Source: Symbiodinium natans (Eukaryota > Sar > Dinophyceae > Suessiales > Symbiodiniaceae). Taken from it: a stretch of DNA of 64,000 nucleotides. Positions within the stretch are counted from its first letter, which is position 1; every line of letters begins with the position of its first letter. The position numbers and the translations under genes were made by a program. The DNA lies in contig CAJNDS010001491.1 of NCBI GenBank assembly GCA_905221605.1, positions 660,360 through 724,359 on the forward strand, in the 5' to 3' direction. This document shows positions 29,501 through 39,862 of this stretch, piece after piece. The notes under the pieces are model-generated. The model made no database searches, was not told where the DNA came from, and was given only the letters and a program-made list of their open reading frames with translations.

Positions 29501-29634
29501 ATGGTGTTGGGCTCCCCGGGAGCAACGCCCCTTGCCGAGGAGGTTTTCTTGATCCGGGCCCTGGACCACGACAACGACAGCGTGCAGAAGTTTGTTCTGG
29601 GGCAGCTGATGTGCTACTTGGCATGGAGAGCCAT
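29501..29634 (+). CDS. Exon-like island (strong), long
   Basis: Frame LGSPGATPLAEEVFLIRALD HDNDSVQKFVLGQLMCYLAW RA. It either stops at TAG 29,636 or splices at the overlapping GTAGGG donor (CCAT|GTAGGG). No clear acceptor; an ATG stands at 29,501. TTTAGGG-like repeats follow. Confidence 0.6.
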
Positions 29635-29814
29635 GTAGGGTTCTAGGGTTTTAGTGTTTTAGGGTTTAGGGTTTAAGGATTGTCCCATCATACTTCAGGG
29701 GCGATAGGTGGTGGGCCTCAGATGGGCGGTTGTTAGATAGGGACTACTCGGGACCCACTTTGATCGCGAACCCTGATTAGATGGCCCTTACACCCTTAAT
29801 CCTTCGTTTCAAGA

Positions 29815-30210
29815 CGAATCCCGAAACCCCGCCCTAAACGATCCTGCCCGCAAAAACCTGAAAACCTGAAACCCCCTAAGCCCTAAACCCTACAAGGCCC
29901 TATCCCGAAACCCTACCCTTAACCCAAAACCGAATTCCCTAAAACCCTAAACCCTACAAGGCTAATCCTTAAACCCTACCCTAAACCCAAAACCCAAAAC
30001 TCCAAACCCTAAAAGTCCTAAAGCCCTGCAAGGCTTATCCCTAAACCCCAAACCCAAAACGACCAAACCCTCAAGCCCTAAACCTCACCGGGCTAATCCC
30101 TAAACCCCAAACCCCAAAACCCCAAAGCCCTAAAGCCCTAAAGCCCAAACCCCACAAACCCTAAACCCTAAACCCTCAACCCTAAGCCCTAAACCCTAAA
30201 CCCTAGACCC
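29815..30210. repeat. Degenerate CCCTAAA-like tract
   Basis: C-strand heptamers mixed with CCCCAAAAC and CCTACAAGG variants leading to the island at 30,223. Confidence 0.85.
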
Positions 30211-30222
30211 CACAAGGCCTAG

Positions 30223-30329
30223 ATCTCCATGTGGCCGCCCTCTCGGAGAGCTTTGTCCTCACGGAGGTGCTTCCGCGCGTCTCGGCGTGGGCATGGTGGC
30301 AGCTTCGAGGGTCGTGCAGAGTATGGGCG
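30223..30329 (+). CDS. Exon-like island (strong) with telomeric donor
   Basis: GCCTAG acceptor; frame LHVAALSESFVLTEVLPRVS AWAWWQLRGSCRVWA; donor GGGCG|GTTTAGGG at the head of a perfect G-strand array. 107 bp. Confidence 0.65.
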
Positions 30330-30415
30330 GTTTAGGGTTTAGGGTTTAGGGTTTAGGGTTTAGGGTTTAGGGTTTAGGGTTTAGGGTTTAGGGTTTAGGG
30401 TTTAGGCCTTAGGGA
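30330..30415. repeat. Perfect TTTAGGG array
   Basis: Eleven or more G-strand heptamers starting at the inferred donor. Confidence 0.95.
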
Positions 30416-30664
30416 TTTCGGGTTGAGGGGCTTAGGGCGGGTTAGTTTTTTTTACAGCTTGTACAGGGTTTGGGGTCGAGTCACACCCCTAATCCTCATT
30501 TTTTGCGTATGGGTATTTCATACGACCTCTCAAGACCCTAACCCTACACCCCACTCAAGCTTAGGATTCGGCAATGGAATTGACAGCCTCTACCCGCGCA
30601 CTGATGTCGAGAATCTCAGTCGCATCTTGAGAAGGCCAGGGGCTTTCAGGGGCTTAGCGCTTTT

Positions 30665-30889
30665 TTAGGTTTGCCATGCGCTTCCCATACTCTTTTCGAA
30701 AATGGCGAAGTGGGATGCGAAGCGCGTTGGCGCAGCCACCAGTCGTGCAGCGTACTCAGGGTTCTTACATATGTACTGCTTAAGGCCTAAGAAATCTTTG
30801 CGTAGAAGCGAGGAGTAACCCGGCTGTTGGGCAACGTCCTTGGTGAAGAATTCCATTGCCTGTGAGGAAGCCGGGGCCCAGCCACCCAC
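30665..30889 (-). CDS. Open frame on minus strand, unknown
   Basis: 74-codon frame containing GYSSLLRKDFLGLKQYICKN and AARLVAAPTRFASHFAIFEK. Composition is more protein-like than any plus frame here. Could be an exon of an antisense gene or a pseudogene. No telomeric bracket is visible close by. Confidence 0.4.
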   Translation of the reverse strand: MGGWAPASSQAMEFFTKDVAQQPGYSSLLRKDFLGLKQYICKNPEYAARLVAAPTRFASHFAIFEKSMGSAWQT

Positions 30890-31271
30890 GTTTTGAGTTT
30901 TTATGGGTGCTTACCCTGTCATTATATCCAGGAGAGAATGCTACATGGTGGATTGGGTCGTTATGTGGTGCGTTAATGGAGGAAATGAGTTGAGAAAGCT
31001 GTTGGGAAAGTACTAACTGATTTAGGGCTTTAGGGTTTAGGGTTTCAGGGTTTTAGGGTTTCAGGGTTTAGGGTTCAAGTTTCAGGGCTCTACCCGTTTT
31101 TGTAGCCCTCAGTGCCTTAACAAGGTACCACGCCTACTATAAGCCCTAGGTAGAGGCTTCGCCCCGAAACAATCATGCCTTCCTTACAATCCAATAGCCG
31201 TGTAAGCCCTAAGTTCTAAAACCCCAAAAACCTAAATCCCCAACCGAAAGGCTAAGCCCAACACCGTCCAG

Positions 31272-31332
31272 GCCGCTGAAGCCCTTGCGAGTGCCGCCCA
31301 ACTGAGTGCCAAGGAGAACCTTCGAGCGCCAG
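31272..31332 (+). CDS. Exon-like island, two possible readings
   Basis: GTCCAG acceptor; frame AAEALASAAQLSAKENLRAP; GT donor (CCAG|GTGACG). Alternatively a later start gives RQVTSFFLGFMHLGTFRDR across the same GT to about 31,390. Only one can be right. Confidence 0.45.
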
Positions 31333-31404
31333 GTGACGAGCTTCTTCCTGGGCTTCATGCACCTCGGCACTTTCAGGGACAGGCTTTTGCTTGCTCAAAC
31401 CCTC

Positions 31405-31800
31405 AACCCTTAAAGCCTAAAGCCTAAAGCCTAAAGCCTAAAGCCTAAAGCCTAAAGTCTAAAGCCTAACGCCTAAAGCCTAAAGCCTAAAGCCGAAAGC
31501 CGAAAGCCTAAACCCTAAAGCCTAAAGTCTAAAGCCTAACGCCTAAAGCCTAAAGCCTAAAGCCTAAAGCCTAAAGCCGAAAGCCGAAAGCCTAAAGCCT
31601 ATTGCCTGAAGCCTAAAGCCTAAAGCCTAAAGCCTAAAGCCTAAAGCCTAAAGCCTAAAGCCTAAAGCCTAAAGCCTAAAGCCTAAAGCCTAAAGCCTAA
31701 AGCCTAAAGCCTAAAGCCTAAAGCCTAAAGCCTAAAGCCTAAAGCCCAAACCCTAAAGCCTAAAGCCTAACGCCTAAAGCCTAAAGCCTAAAGCCTAAAC
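31405..31800. repeat. TTTAGGC-type variant array
   Basis: About 55 heptamers CCTAAAG (complement CTTTAGG, i.e. TTTAGGC units) with CCGAAAG and CCTAACG variants. Distinct from the TTTAGGG arrays around it. Contains two diverged repeats of a roughly 80-bp higher-order block. Confidence 0.95.
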
Positions 31801-31939
31801 CTCAATTTCAGGTTTGAGGCTTCTTGCTTCTGCTAAAACGATGCTCAGGACTTGAAGCCCTTCTGGTGAAGGAGGGGTGAGGGTGGAGGGGGCTTGACGG
31901 GTGGGTTTAGGGCGGTGAGGAGCTGCAATACATGGGGGT

Positions 31940-32137
31940 TAAGAACCCTAAACCCTAAACCCTAAACCCTAAACCCTAAACCCTAAACCCTAAACCCTAA
32001 ACCCTAAACCCTAAACCCTAAACCCTAAACCCTAAACCCTAAACCCTAAACCCTAAACCCTAAACCCTAAACCTTAAACCCTGAACCCTGAACCCTGAAC
32101 CCTGAACCCTAAACCCTAAACCCTAAACCCTAAACCC
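31940..32137. repeat. Long CCCTAAA array
   Basis: About 28 C-strand heptamers with an internal CCCTGAA patch. Confidence 0.95.
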
Positions 32138-32497
32138 AAGTCTGCGAGTCATGACCAGAGTCGTTTCACGCCTGTGCCCAGCAAAACACACTGCAATCTA
32201 GGGCTCCTCACAAGTGTCTGGCGCCGAATGCGGTTGAAGTTGATGGACATCCGGGCAGTATCCGGGCCAGTTTGTACCTTCTTGATTTGACAGAACGGAG
32301 TCCCGTTTTTTGCTACTTACATCTATCTGGCAACATCTAACAGAATCATGCCAATGTTCCAGCATCGTCTTAGGAAGATTTGCTATGTCAGACATCCACG
32401 TTCCTCATCCCATACGGCATGACTTGGCACACAAAGCCCGCAGCAAGATTTGGATCTCAAGCGCGCCCTCGGCTGTTGATGCAACATAGGCATCGTC

Positions 32498-32737
32498 ATG
32501 AAGGCCGCGTTCAACCTACTCTTGCGTCTGGCTGTGCTGGTACAAGTTGGGCTGGCAGATGGAGAGGTGATGGCAAGCCCGCCCAGTGACGGACAACTTC
32601 AAGCATATGCTAGTGCAAGATGCTGGCGTGGGTCTGCAACGTTCAAGGCCGAGTACACAAGGACGTGCACTGACACTTGGTGGAGCGGTCAAGGTTGCAC
32701 GGAGACGAAGAAGTACCGAATGGTTTGCAGTCGCTGA
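32498..32737 (+). CDS. Small secreted cysteine-containing peptide
   Basis: 79 residues from ATG to TGA. Residues 1-22 (MKAAFNLLLRLAVLVQVGLA) are a clear signal peptide. The mature part has four cysteines: ARCWRGS, TCTDTWW, GCTETKK, MVCSR. No membrane span. Unusual here for being intronless. The function is not recognised; I make no family claim. The unique surroundings (32,140-33,490) lack telomeric repeats. Confidence 0.6.
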   Translation: MKAAFNLLLRLAVLVQVGLADGEVMASPPSDGQLQAYASARCWRGSATFKAEYTRTCTDTWWSGQGCTETKKYRMVCSR

Positions 32738-33039
32738 CCGCGCAAGTGTCACGGATTATATGGCTAGTGAGCTACCGAAGATGCACTACCTTGATTTCCT
32801 ATCAGCAACACGGAAACTTTTTGCTGCAGTTCGATGCAGACCTATGTATAGATCTTTCTCTGCATGCGCCTGCACTTCAAGGTGGCATGGATGAGAGCAG
32901 AACCCGACAGAAGAGCGCGGACACACCAAGTATTTGCCCAGCACGGTACCCATTGAGATTCTAGTTTGCGTGTGGCAGGTGTCGGGATAGCATCGTCCGC
33001 GTGTAGAATCGCCAGGTGAAAGTTGCTTCTGTGGTTTCA

Positions 33040-33480
33040 CGAAGCAAGGTAAACCTTGGTGATTACATAGTTTTCTTGTGTTGTTATGGTTGGTGTTCTT
33101 GTGGGTGCTTGTCGTTTAGCTGGATATCTTGTTGATCAGGATACATTCCGTAAAATACGTGGCTTATTTCTCCAATATGAAGTTAGTTATGCTTCTAATC
33201 TATGTTTCTAAGTTTTTACACAATAGGGCATAAGTTTATATGATATACTTTTTTTACATGAAAAAGACAGGATGAGTTCACATGATGATTTTCAAGTATT
33301 TTAAGGTTGAGTGATTAGATAGGCAGTTTAGATCATTTTCGTATTTGACTGGATGAATGAAATCTACTCGACAATTCGTAGAAATCTTCCTTCACTTATA
33401 TATACTCACGAATTGCATGGCTTTCATACATGTTTGAGCTGTGATATCAAAAGGCTATAAACATTCAACTCTTGGGCTTC
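33040..33480. other. AT-rich gap, nothing seen
   Basis: Low-GC sequence without repeats, ORFs or palindromes. It may be the 3' flank of the small secreted-peptide gene. Confidence 0.4.
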
Positions 33481-33491
33481 ACACACCCCAG

Positions 33492-33545
33492 CTCTTTGCC
33501 ACCGAGGTCCCAGCACCCGGATGGCCCCGACGTGGCTTCCGCGAG
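33492..33545 (+). CDS. Exon-like island, 18 codons
   Basis: CCCCAG acceptor; frame LFATEVPAPGWPRRGFRE; GT donor (GAG|GTGTGT). Phase 0 both ends; TTTAGGG-like repeats follow. Confidence 0.5.
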
Positions 33546-33889
33546 GTGTGTTCTTCAAGGGGTTTTAAAGTGTTTAGGGTTTAAGGGTTGAGGGTTTAGG
33601 GTTCAGGGCCTGCGGTTCAGGGTTAAGGGTTTCAGGTTTAGGGTTTCGGGCTTTGTTTTGTTAATTTGAGGATCCAAGGTTGCAAGGGGGTCGGGTTAGG
33701 GTTCAGCAATACCTCAATCCTTCTTGTGGGCCTGCATCCCCGTGTAATCTTTACGAATTCAGATGTGCCCCTGTATTTGCTTCCAACGTGAGAGCTTTTT
33801 CTGCAAGGCTAAGGGTGTATCATGGATTTTGATATCAGGTCGCGCGCTTGAGGCCTCCCAGGATTGCGAGAAGGGAAGACTGCTCGGAG

Positions 33890-34060
33890 GTTCACGGGTA
33901 CTGAGAGAACCCCAATTATAAGCGTACTTCTAAGCCCCCGTAGTCCCCTAAGTTGGTTATAGGTAACCCTGAACCCTAAACCCTAAACCCTAAACCCTAA
34001 ACCCTAAACCCTAAACCCTAAACCCTAAACCCTAAACCCTATTGGGCTATAAGTACACAT
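33890..34060. mobile_element. MITE-A copy interrupted by telomeric array
   Basis: Left half GGAGGTTCACGGGTACT...; right half TTGGGCTATAAGTAC. Between them, at about 33,966-34,041, lie ten CCCTAAA heptamers. The telomeric array therefore arrived after the MITE. Confidence 0.65.
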
Positions 34061-34301
34061 GAGGACGGAACTCGAACCCCCCTCGCAGGACCTTGGTCGG
34101 CTGGATGCCCGCAAGCCCCCAAGCCTCCCCCCCACCCAAACCCATCCTTTAAAAGACTCCACATCCTAAAGCCCTAAACCTCAAATCCTAAACCCTAAAC
34201 CCTAAACCCTAAACCCGAAACCCTAACCCTAAACCCTAAACCCCAAACCCTAAACTTTAGCCCTAAACCCTAAACCGAAAGTTCTCGGTGGGTGGGTGCA
34301 G

Positions 34302-34392
34302 GTTGCTCGAGGCCCTGCTAGACATTCGGGCCGTGCATTTCACGCCGGTGCGCCTGGTGCTGTCGGCATTACAGCAGGCCAGGGTCCCCAAG
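34302..34392 (+). CDS. Exon-like island (strong) with telomeric donor
   Basis: GGTGCAG acceptor; frame LLEALLDIRAVHFTPVRLVL SALQQARVPK; donor CCCCAAG|GTTTAGGG. The helix-turn-helix spacing is loosely PPR/HEAT-like, but this single exon cannot decide. Confidence 0.65.
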
Positions 34393-34640
34393 GTTTAGGG
34401 TTTAGGGTTTGGGGTTTAGGGTCTGGGGTTTAGGGTTTAGGGTTTAGGGTTTAGGGTTTAGGGTTTAGGGTTTAGGGCCCTGTCCGTCGACTTCCAAGAC
34501 CTCGAACTTAGGACTCCACTCTCTCCCTCTGCAACCCCAAGCCCTGAACCCTAAACCCTAAACCCTAAACCCTAAACCCTAAACCCTAATCCCTAAACCC
34601 TAAACCCAGAACCCTAAACCCTAAATCCTAAACCCTAGAC
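34393..34640. repeat. TTTAGGG array then CCCTAAA array (fold-back intron)
   Basis: 34,393-34,478 G-strand, about 65 bp unique, 34,545-34,640 C-strand. Confidence 0.9.
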
Positions 34641-34668
34641 ACTCAAAGCTCCACTTTGAAAGGCTGAG

Positions 34669-34734
34669 CTGACGCGCCGCTCATGGCCACCCAAGCGGGC
34701 CCTGGAGGTGGCGCGGAGGCGGGCCGGCTGCCTT
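34669..34734 (+). CDS. Exon-like island
   Basis: GCTGAG acceptor; frame LTRRSWPPKRALEVARRRAG CL; a GA donor (CTTT|GAAGG) avoids the following stop. C-left/G-right bracket. Confidence 0.45.
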
Positions 34735-34977
34735 TGAAGGCACTTCCCCACCCCGCCCCCTTATTTGGGTACCCAAGGGTATAGGGTTTAGGGTTTAGGG
34801 TCTAAGGTTTAAGGTTTAGGGTTTAGGGTTTAGGGTTCAGGCTTCAGGGTTCAGCGTTTAGGTGTGAGGGTTTGCTTGTACCCTAGTTACGCACCGCCAA
34901 AGTCAGTACTTCCGACATCTGCACGGATTCTTAAACACACTTTTACGTGTATGTATATAATATAGCATTTGGTTTTT

Positions 34978-35292
34978 TCAAACAGCATACAAAAAACAGA
35001 GTACACATCTTACATTCTCCTTCAGCAGATCCAATGCGTCAGATACGTTAGCGCCAACCCTTGCATGATCGGAGCCCGTAGAGTACGTACAGCATTCACG
35101 GGCAATGAAGACTACGTTGGGTCTGAACGTCAAAAGGCCAAGATTTTGCAGGCATGATTTAAGATAACGTCTCTCCTGTTCTCTTTCCTCCCAGCTGAGC
35201 GCCGAAGCGTCCACCGACGATGCAGAGAGCTGCATTGAACGCACGGCAGTGGACAAATATAGTAAAACTTGCAAACGTGCATATTTTATCAC
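34978..35292 (-). CDS. Weak open frame on minus strand
   Basis: 104 codons with a hydrophobic N-terminus and ALSWEEREQERRYLKSCLQN; no splice or neighbour support. Region 34,900-35,560 is otherwise unique and unassigned. Confidence 0.25.
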   Translation of the reverse strand: MIKYARLQVLLYLSTAVRSMQLSASSVDASALSWEEREQERRYLKSCLQNLGLLTFRPNVVFIARECCTYSTGSDHARVGANVSDALDLLKENVRCVLCFLYAV

Positions 35293-35809
35293 GTATATTT
35301 TATCACGGAATGGTTGTGGTGTGCTGTTGCGTTATACGTGCGGTGCGTAGTGGATGCATGTAGTGTTGTGTGCGTGTGGACCACATGAGCGTCTAGGTGA
35401 TGAGGGGTTGCTCATGAGTAGCTCAGGACGGCATCACTTCATGTTCCCTCGTGTGTTACAAGCTTCGTCTGTTGGAGGAACCTAGGGTCAAGCCGATGAG
35501 GTGAAGATTTTGTCCCAACATGTGCCAGACACCCACAATGGCAAATGTAAAACAAAAGTGGAGTTTAGGGTTTAGGGTTTAGGATATTTTAGGGGTTTAG
35601 GGTTTAGGGTTTAACGTTTGGGGCAGGGCGCGGCCCCGCTATGCCAGACGCACGGAACGGTGTAAATGACATGTACTGAAATGACATGCAATAACAGCGC
35701 AGTGTCGCGTCGTTTCCGGGGCTGGGGGGGGGGGGGGGTGTGTGTGTGTAATACACTCCCCGAGTAGTGTTTGCACTGTTTCTGCGCGTATGATGCAGGG
35801 TTTTTACGA

Positions 35810-35912
35810 CTGTTATTGGTGAGTATATATACCTTTTTAATATCGGTGTGTGTGTATGTTGGGTGTCCTTTTGGGGGTACAAGAAATATGAACCCTACTT
35901 CATATGGAGCTG
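35810..35912. mobile_element. Interspersed element F, copy 1
   Basis: Shares TTGGGTGTCCTTTTGGGGGT, AC-AGAAATAT and CTTCATATG blocks with 59,820-59,926, in the same order and spacing. No ORF of its own. Confidence 0.55.
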
Positions 35913-36117
35913 GCCTGAATGCAGCATTCCTTCTTTCTCGACGGCGCTGCGCTACGTTGCAGATCCTTGGGGTATTGCTGCGCAACCAACGCCCAAAACT
36001 GCAAAACCTTGAGGGTTTAGGGTTTAGGGTTTAGGGTTTAGGGTTCAAGCCTCAACCCTTTGAGTCCTTGATCCTGTGGCCTCCAAACCAACCATTCGTT
36101 CGACTCCCTCGCGCAAG

Positions 36118-36164
36118 GTTCTTCAGCAGCGAGGTGCTCTTGCGAGCCTTGGCGAGTGCAGCTG
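36118..36164 (+). CDS. Exon-like island with canonical donor
   Basis: GCGCAAG acceptor; frame FFSSEVLLRALASAA; donor GCTG|GTGAGGG. G-strand repeats follow from about 36,178. Confidence 0.5.
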
Positions 36165-36544
36165 GTGAGGGTGCAGGGTTTAGGGTTTAGGGTTTAGGGG
36201 TTCAGGGTTTAGGGTTTAGGGTTTAGGGTTCAGGGTTTAGGGTTTAGGATTTAGGGTTCAGGGTTTAGGGTTTAGGGTTTAGGGTTCAGGGGTTTGGGGT
36301 TCAGGTTTCAAGGTTTGTCGATGTAAAGCCATGGCTGTGGCAAGCTTGTGACCGCGAAGCTTCATTACGTCAGATTTCGTTCATCATTGTGGTTATTTCT
36401 TCTCCAGCCTTAAGATGTTAGACGATATAGACCAACAGCCCCATTGAATACGTTTAGGTTGTATGGGCTCTTGGGCGTGAGATCGAGAATTGGTCCAGGT
36501 CGCACAGGCTTGTTAGTGCCCCTTCCCCTTTGATCCCAAGGTGC

Positions 36545-36690
36545 TAAACCCTAAGCCTTCAGCCCTAAACCCTAACCCCTAACCCCTAACCCCTAACCCC
36601 TAACCCCTAAACCCTAAACCCTAAAACCCTAAACCCTAAACCCTAAACCCTAAACCCTAAACCCTAAACCCTAAAACCCTAAACCCTAAA
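36545..36690. repeat. CCCTAACC and CCCTAAA array
   Basis: Short CCCCTAA block, then C-strand heptamers. 36,690-36,940 is unique with no supported frame. Confidence 0.9.
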
Positions 36691-36949
36691 TGCCCTCTAC
36701 TTGCTTGGCGTCTTGGGATCGCTCCTCAACGTGAACAGTCCTTCCCATGGAGTCTTGTGCTCATGCCCTTCCTTCGTTGCACATTAAGTTGACGTGCAAG
36801 AAAACGCCTGAAACAGACAAGGCCAACCAGGCTGCTACCAAAGGCTTGAGTTCTACACCCAAGTTCTGAACGACGGGCCCAAGACGCTTCCTGCCACACC
36901 TTTACACCCCATGAACATCCCAGCAAATCCCTGGAGAACCTTTGGCCCT

Positions 36950-37133
36950 AAACCCTAAACCCTAAACCCTAAACCCTGAACCCTGAACCCTGAACCCTGA
37001 ACCCTGAACCCTAAACTTTAAACCCTAAACCCTAAACCCTAAACCCTAAACCCTAAACCCTAAACCCTAAACCCTAAACCCTAAACCCTAAACCCTAAAC
37101 CCCAAACCCTAAACCCTAAACCCTAAACCCTAC
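36950..37133. repeat. CCCTAAA array with CCCTGAA patch
   Basis: About 26 C-strand heptamers upstream of the island at 37,149. Confidence 0.95.
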
Positions 37134-37148
37134 AGAGCCCTGGGTGAG

Positions 37149-37207
37149 GTATGCCCAACAGCGTGCGGCAGGCCTTGGCCGAGCAGTTCCTGGAGGTGCC
37201 TTTCTGG
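37149..37207 (+). CDS. Exon-like island with telomeric donor
   Basis: GGTGAG acceptor; frame MPNSVRQALAEQFLEVPFW; donor CTGG|GTTTAGGG. Clean bracket by long arrays of opposite polarity. Confidence 0.6.
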
Positions 37208-37337
37208 GTTTAGGGTTTAGGGTTTAGGGTTTAGGGTTTGGGGTTTAGGGTTTAGGGTTTAGGGTTTAGGGTTTAGGGTTTAGGGTTTGGGGTTTAGGGT
37301 TTAGGGTTTGGGGTTTAGGGTTTAGGGTTTAGGATTT
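37208..37337. repeat. TTTAGGG array
   Basis: About 18 G-strand heptamers with TTTGGGG variants, running into a MITE-A copy. Confidence 0.95.
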
Positions 37338-37344
37338 AATGGGT

Positions 37345-37566
37345 TCATGGTTACTTAGAACCCCAGTTATGAGGCTACTTATAAGGGGGTTTACGAAAAT
37401 GAGGGACCCCAAATATAGACCCCCAAATAGCAAGGATTCCCTTATAAGAAGGACCCCAATAAGGCACCCCTTATAAGTACAGTTATACTTAGGGGACTTA
37501 GGGACTTAGGGGACTTAGGGGACTTAGGCTTAAAAGTACAGTTATCATTCGGGCTATAAGTGCCCT
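37345..37566. mobile_element. MITE-A copy carrying inverted element E
   Basis: Arms GGTTCATGGTTACTTA and AAGTACAGTTAT; the middle 37,382-37,470 (GGGGGTTTACGAAAA...) is element E in reverse, so one element is nested in another. Confidence 0.5.
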
Positions 37567-37748
37567 GAGCCTCAAAGCTCTGGGGGCTTAGTAAAGCGCT
37601 GAGTACCGAGGAGCTCGGTGGGTTTAGGGTTTGGGGTTTAGGGCCTAAGTTTAGGGTTTAGAGCTTTGGGGTTTAGGGTTTAGGGGTTCAGAGGTTTAGG
37701 GCTTCGGGCTTCAGGCTTTTTAGGGTTGAGGGAGTTGCCCCCTCGCAG

Positions 37749-37832
37749 CCCCGAAAAGCCAAGCCCCGAGGTGCTCGCACACCTCACCGTCAGCGAAGAG
37801 AGCCTGGGTTCGCTGTTAAGGAGCTTCAAAGG
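37749..37832 (+). CDS. Exon-like island with telomeric donor
   Basis: TCGCAG acceptor; frame PSPEVLAHLTVSEESLGSLL RSFK; donor CAAAGG|GTTTAGGG. Confidence 0.6.
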
Positions 37833-37950
37833 GTTTAGGGTTTAGGGTTTAGGGTTTAGGGTTTAGGGTTTAGGGTTTAGGGTTTAGGGTTTAGGGTTTA
37901 GGGTTTAGGGTTTGGGGTTTAAGGTTTAGGGTTTAGGGTTTGGAGCATCA
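37833..37950. repeat. TTTAGGG array
   Basis: About 15 G-strand heptamers directly from the inferred donor. Confidence 0.95.
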
Positions 37951-38165
37951 AGTAGATACGAAGTAGATATGGTTTCTTGGTTAGCTGTTGTGGTTGCAAT
38001 GAGTTCTTTCAGTGGCAGCCCAGGTCCTCAGCCCTGAAGACCCCAAAGCCCTAAACCCTGAAACTCTCAACGGCCCAAAGTCCAAAACCCCTAAACCCTA
38101 GACCTCTGAACCCTAAACCCAAAACCCTGAACCCTAAACCCTAAAAGGCCCCTAAGAGCCCTAAA

Positions 38166-38240
38166 GCCGCAAAGCCCCAAAAGCCCCAAAAGCCCCAAAA
38201 GCCCCAAAAGCCCCAAAAGCCCCAAAAGCCCCAAAAGCCC
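38166..38240. repeat. GCCCCAAAA 9-mer array
   Basis: Eight or so GCCCCAAAA units, then CCCTAAA heptamers to about 38,283. Confidence 0.9.
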
Positions 38241-38296
38241 TAAGCCCTAAACCCTAAACCCTAAACCCTAAACCCTAAACCCAAGGAACACGCCAG

Positions 38297-38365
38297 AGTC
38301 GGGAGCCCTGGTTTCCCAGCTGGCGGAGACCGTGGCTGCGGTCCCCGAAGCATCGGCTGCAGGGA
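38297..38365 (+). CDS. Exon-like island
   Basis: CGCCAG acceptor; frame SGALVSQLAETVAAVPEASA AG; GT donor (GGGA|GTTTTTC). C-strand left, G-strand right. Confidence 0.55.
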
Positions 38366-38385
38366 GTTTTTCTTTTGGGCTTGGG

Positions 38386-38500
38386 TTTAGGGTTTAGGGT
38401 TTAGGGTTTAGGGTTTAGGGTTTAGGGTTTAGGGTTTAGGGTTTAGGGTTTTGGGTTTTGGGTTTTGGGTTTAGGGTTTAGGGTTTAGGGTTTAGGGTCT
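38386..38500. repeat. TTTAGGG array
   Basis: G-strand heptamers with a TTTTGGG patch. The frame at 38,535-38,987 to its right is long but reads through telomere-like codons; not called. Confidence 0.95.
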
Positions 38501-39122
38501 TGGTTACATAGAATCTCACTATATATATAAAGGGTTGACCGGGCTAGGGGATTCAGCCCCTGAGAACCAAGGCTTTCTCTGGACGCTGAACCACCTTGCC
38601 GCAAAGTTATGTCGTTGCAGTGAGCACATTCTCGCCAATGGGGCCTCTGCCAAAAAAGCCCTGAATCTCAGCCCCTCAAAAAAACCCCTAAGCCCAATAA
38701 CGCCCCAAACGAAGGCCCTTAGTTACAATAAACCCCCACACTCTGAGCTTGATGCCCGAAACCCTGCACCTCTCTCAAAAAGACCCTGCGGCCCGCCCCT
38801 AACCGAGGATGCGGTGTTTGGTGCCCTCCGCCCCGGGCTTGGCGCGCTGGCTCCCATTTGCTGCCTGGCTGGCTTTCGGAGGGTTGTGGATTTCGGGGTT
38901 AGGGGTCCAGGATCCCAGGAGCTTGTGGTTGTAGACCCCTTGAAGGAGATGGGTGCAGGCATGTCGAGGTTGGGGGTTAAGGTTTAGGACAGGGTTGGAG
39001 ACTATGGAGGTGTGTCCTTTAGCTTCCTGCTTGTGGCGCCAGGAAGTCTTCCTGCATCTGCCACCCTACACTCTAAACCCTCATCCCCAAACCCTAAGTC
39101 CTCAGCCTATCATGGGCTTCAG

Positions 39123-39196
39123 CTCTCTCCACCCTGCATGAGGCCTCGCTCTGGACCGACCGGCATCAGCAGGCTGTGAGGAGCTCGGTGGAAAGG
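39123..39196 (+). CDS. Exon-like island with canonical donor
   Basis: CTTCAG acceptor; frame LSTLHEASLWTDRHQQAVRS SVER; donor AAGG|GTGAGGG. Confidence 0.55.
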
Positions 39197-39589
39197 GTGA
39201 GGGTGGGGGGGTTCAGGTTTTAGGGTGTAGGGTGTGAGGCACAGTTTGAGGGCTGGGGCGGTTCGAGCTAAGGGTTTGGAGGGTCTAGGGTTTGGGGTCT
39301 TAAGGGGTAATGGTTTGGAGGCTTGTGGCGAAATGGTTTAAGGTCTTAAGCGGCAATAGGAACAACCCCTCAGATTAAAAACAAGTCAACAAAAGATATC
39401 CCTTACTTAGTAGTCTCCTGATTGTCCCTTGCTCTGGGGTTCGTTTGTAGGTAGGTAGGCGGTCCAGCTTGTGTTTAGCGCTTGACTGGTGCATGTGGGT
39501 TTCAAGCTTTGGGTTCGAGGTTTGCGGTTTGGGTATTGTCTTGAAGTTCGGGGTTCTAGGGTATGGCTTAGGTTTGAGGTTCAATATTC

Positions 39590-39862
39590 CCTAAACCCTA
39601 AACCCTAAACCCTAAACCCTAAACCCTAAACCCTAAACCCTAAACCCTAAACCCTAAACCCTAAACCCTAAACCCTAAACCCTAAACCCTAAACCCTAAA
39701 CCCTAAACCCTAAACCCTAAACCCTAAACCCTAAACCCTAAACCCTAAACCCTAAACCCTAAACCCTAAACCCTAAACCCTAAACCCTAAACCCTAAACC
39801 CTAAACCCTAAACCCTCAACCTTCAACCCTCAACCCTCAACCCTCAACCCTAAACCCTACAC
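39590..39862. repeat. Longest perfect CCCTAAA array
   Basis: About 33 uninterrupted C-strand heptamers, then CCCTCAA variants. The unique stretch 39,880-40,000 is flanked in the intron-like order and is not called as an exon. Confidence 0.95.

Noticed and set aside
38535-38987. 150-codon frame
   Set aside because: Part of it reads degenerate telomeric repeats (NLSPSKKPLSP) and no start or splice context was found; a short real exon inside cannot be excluded.
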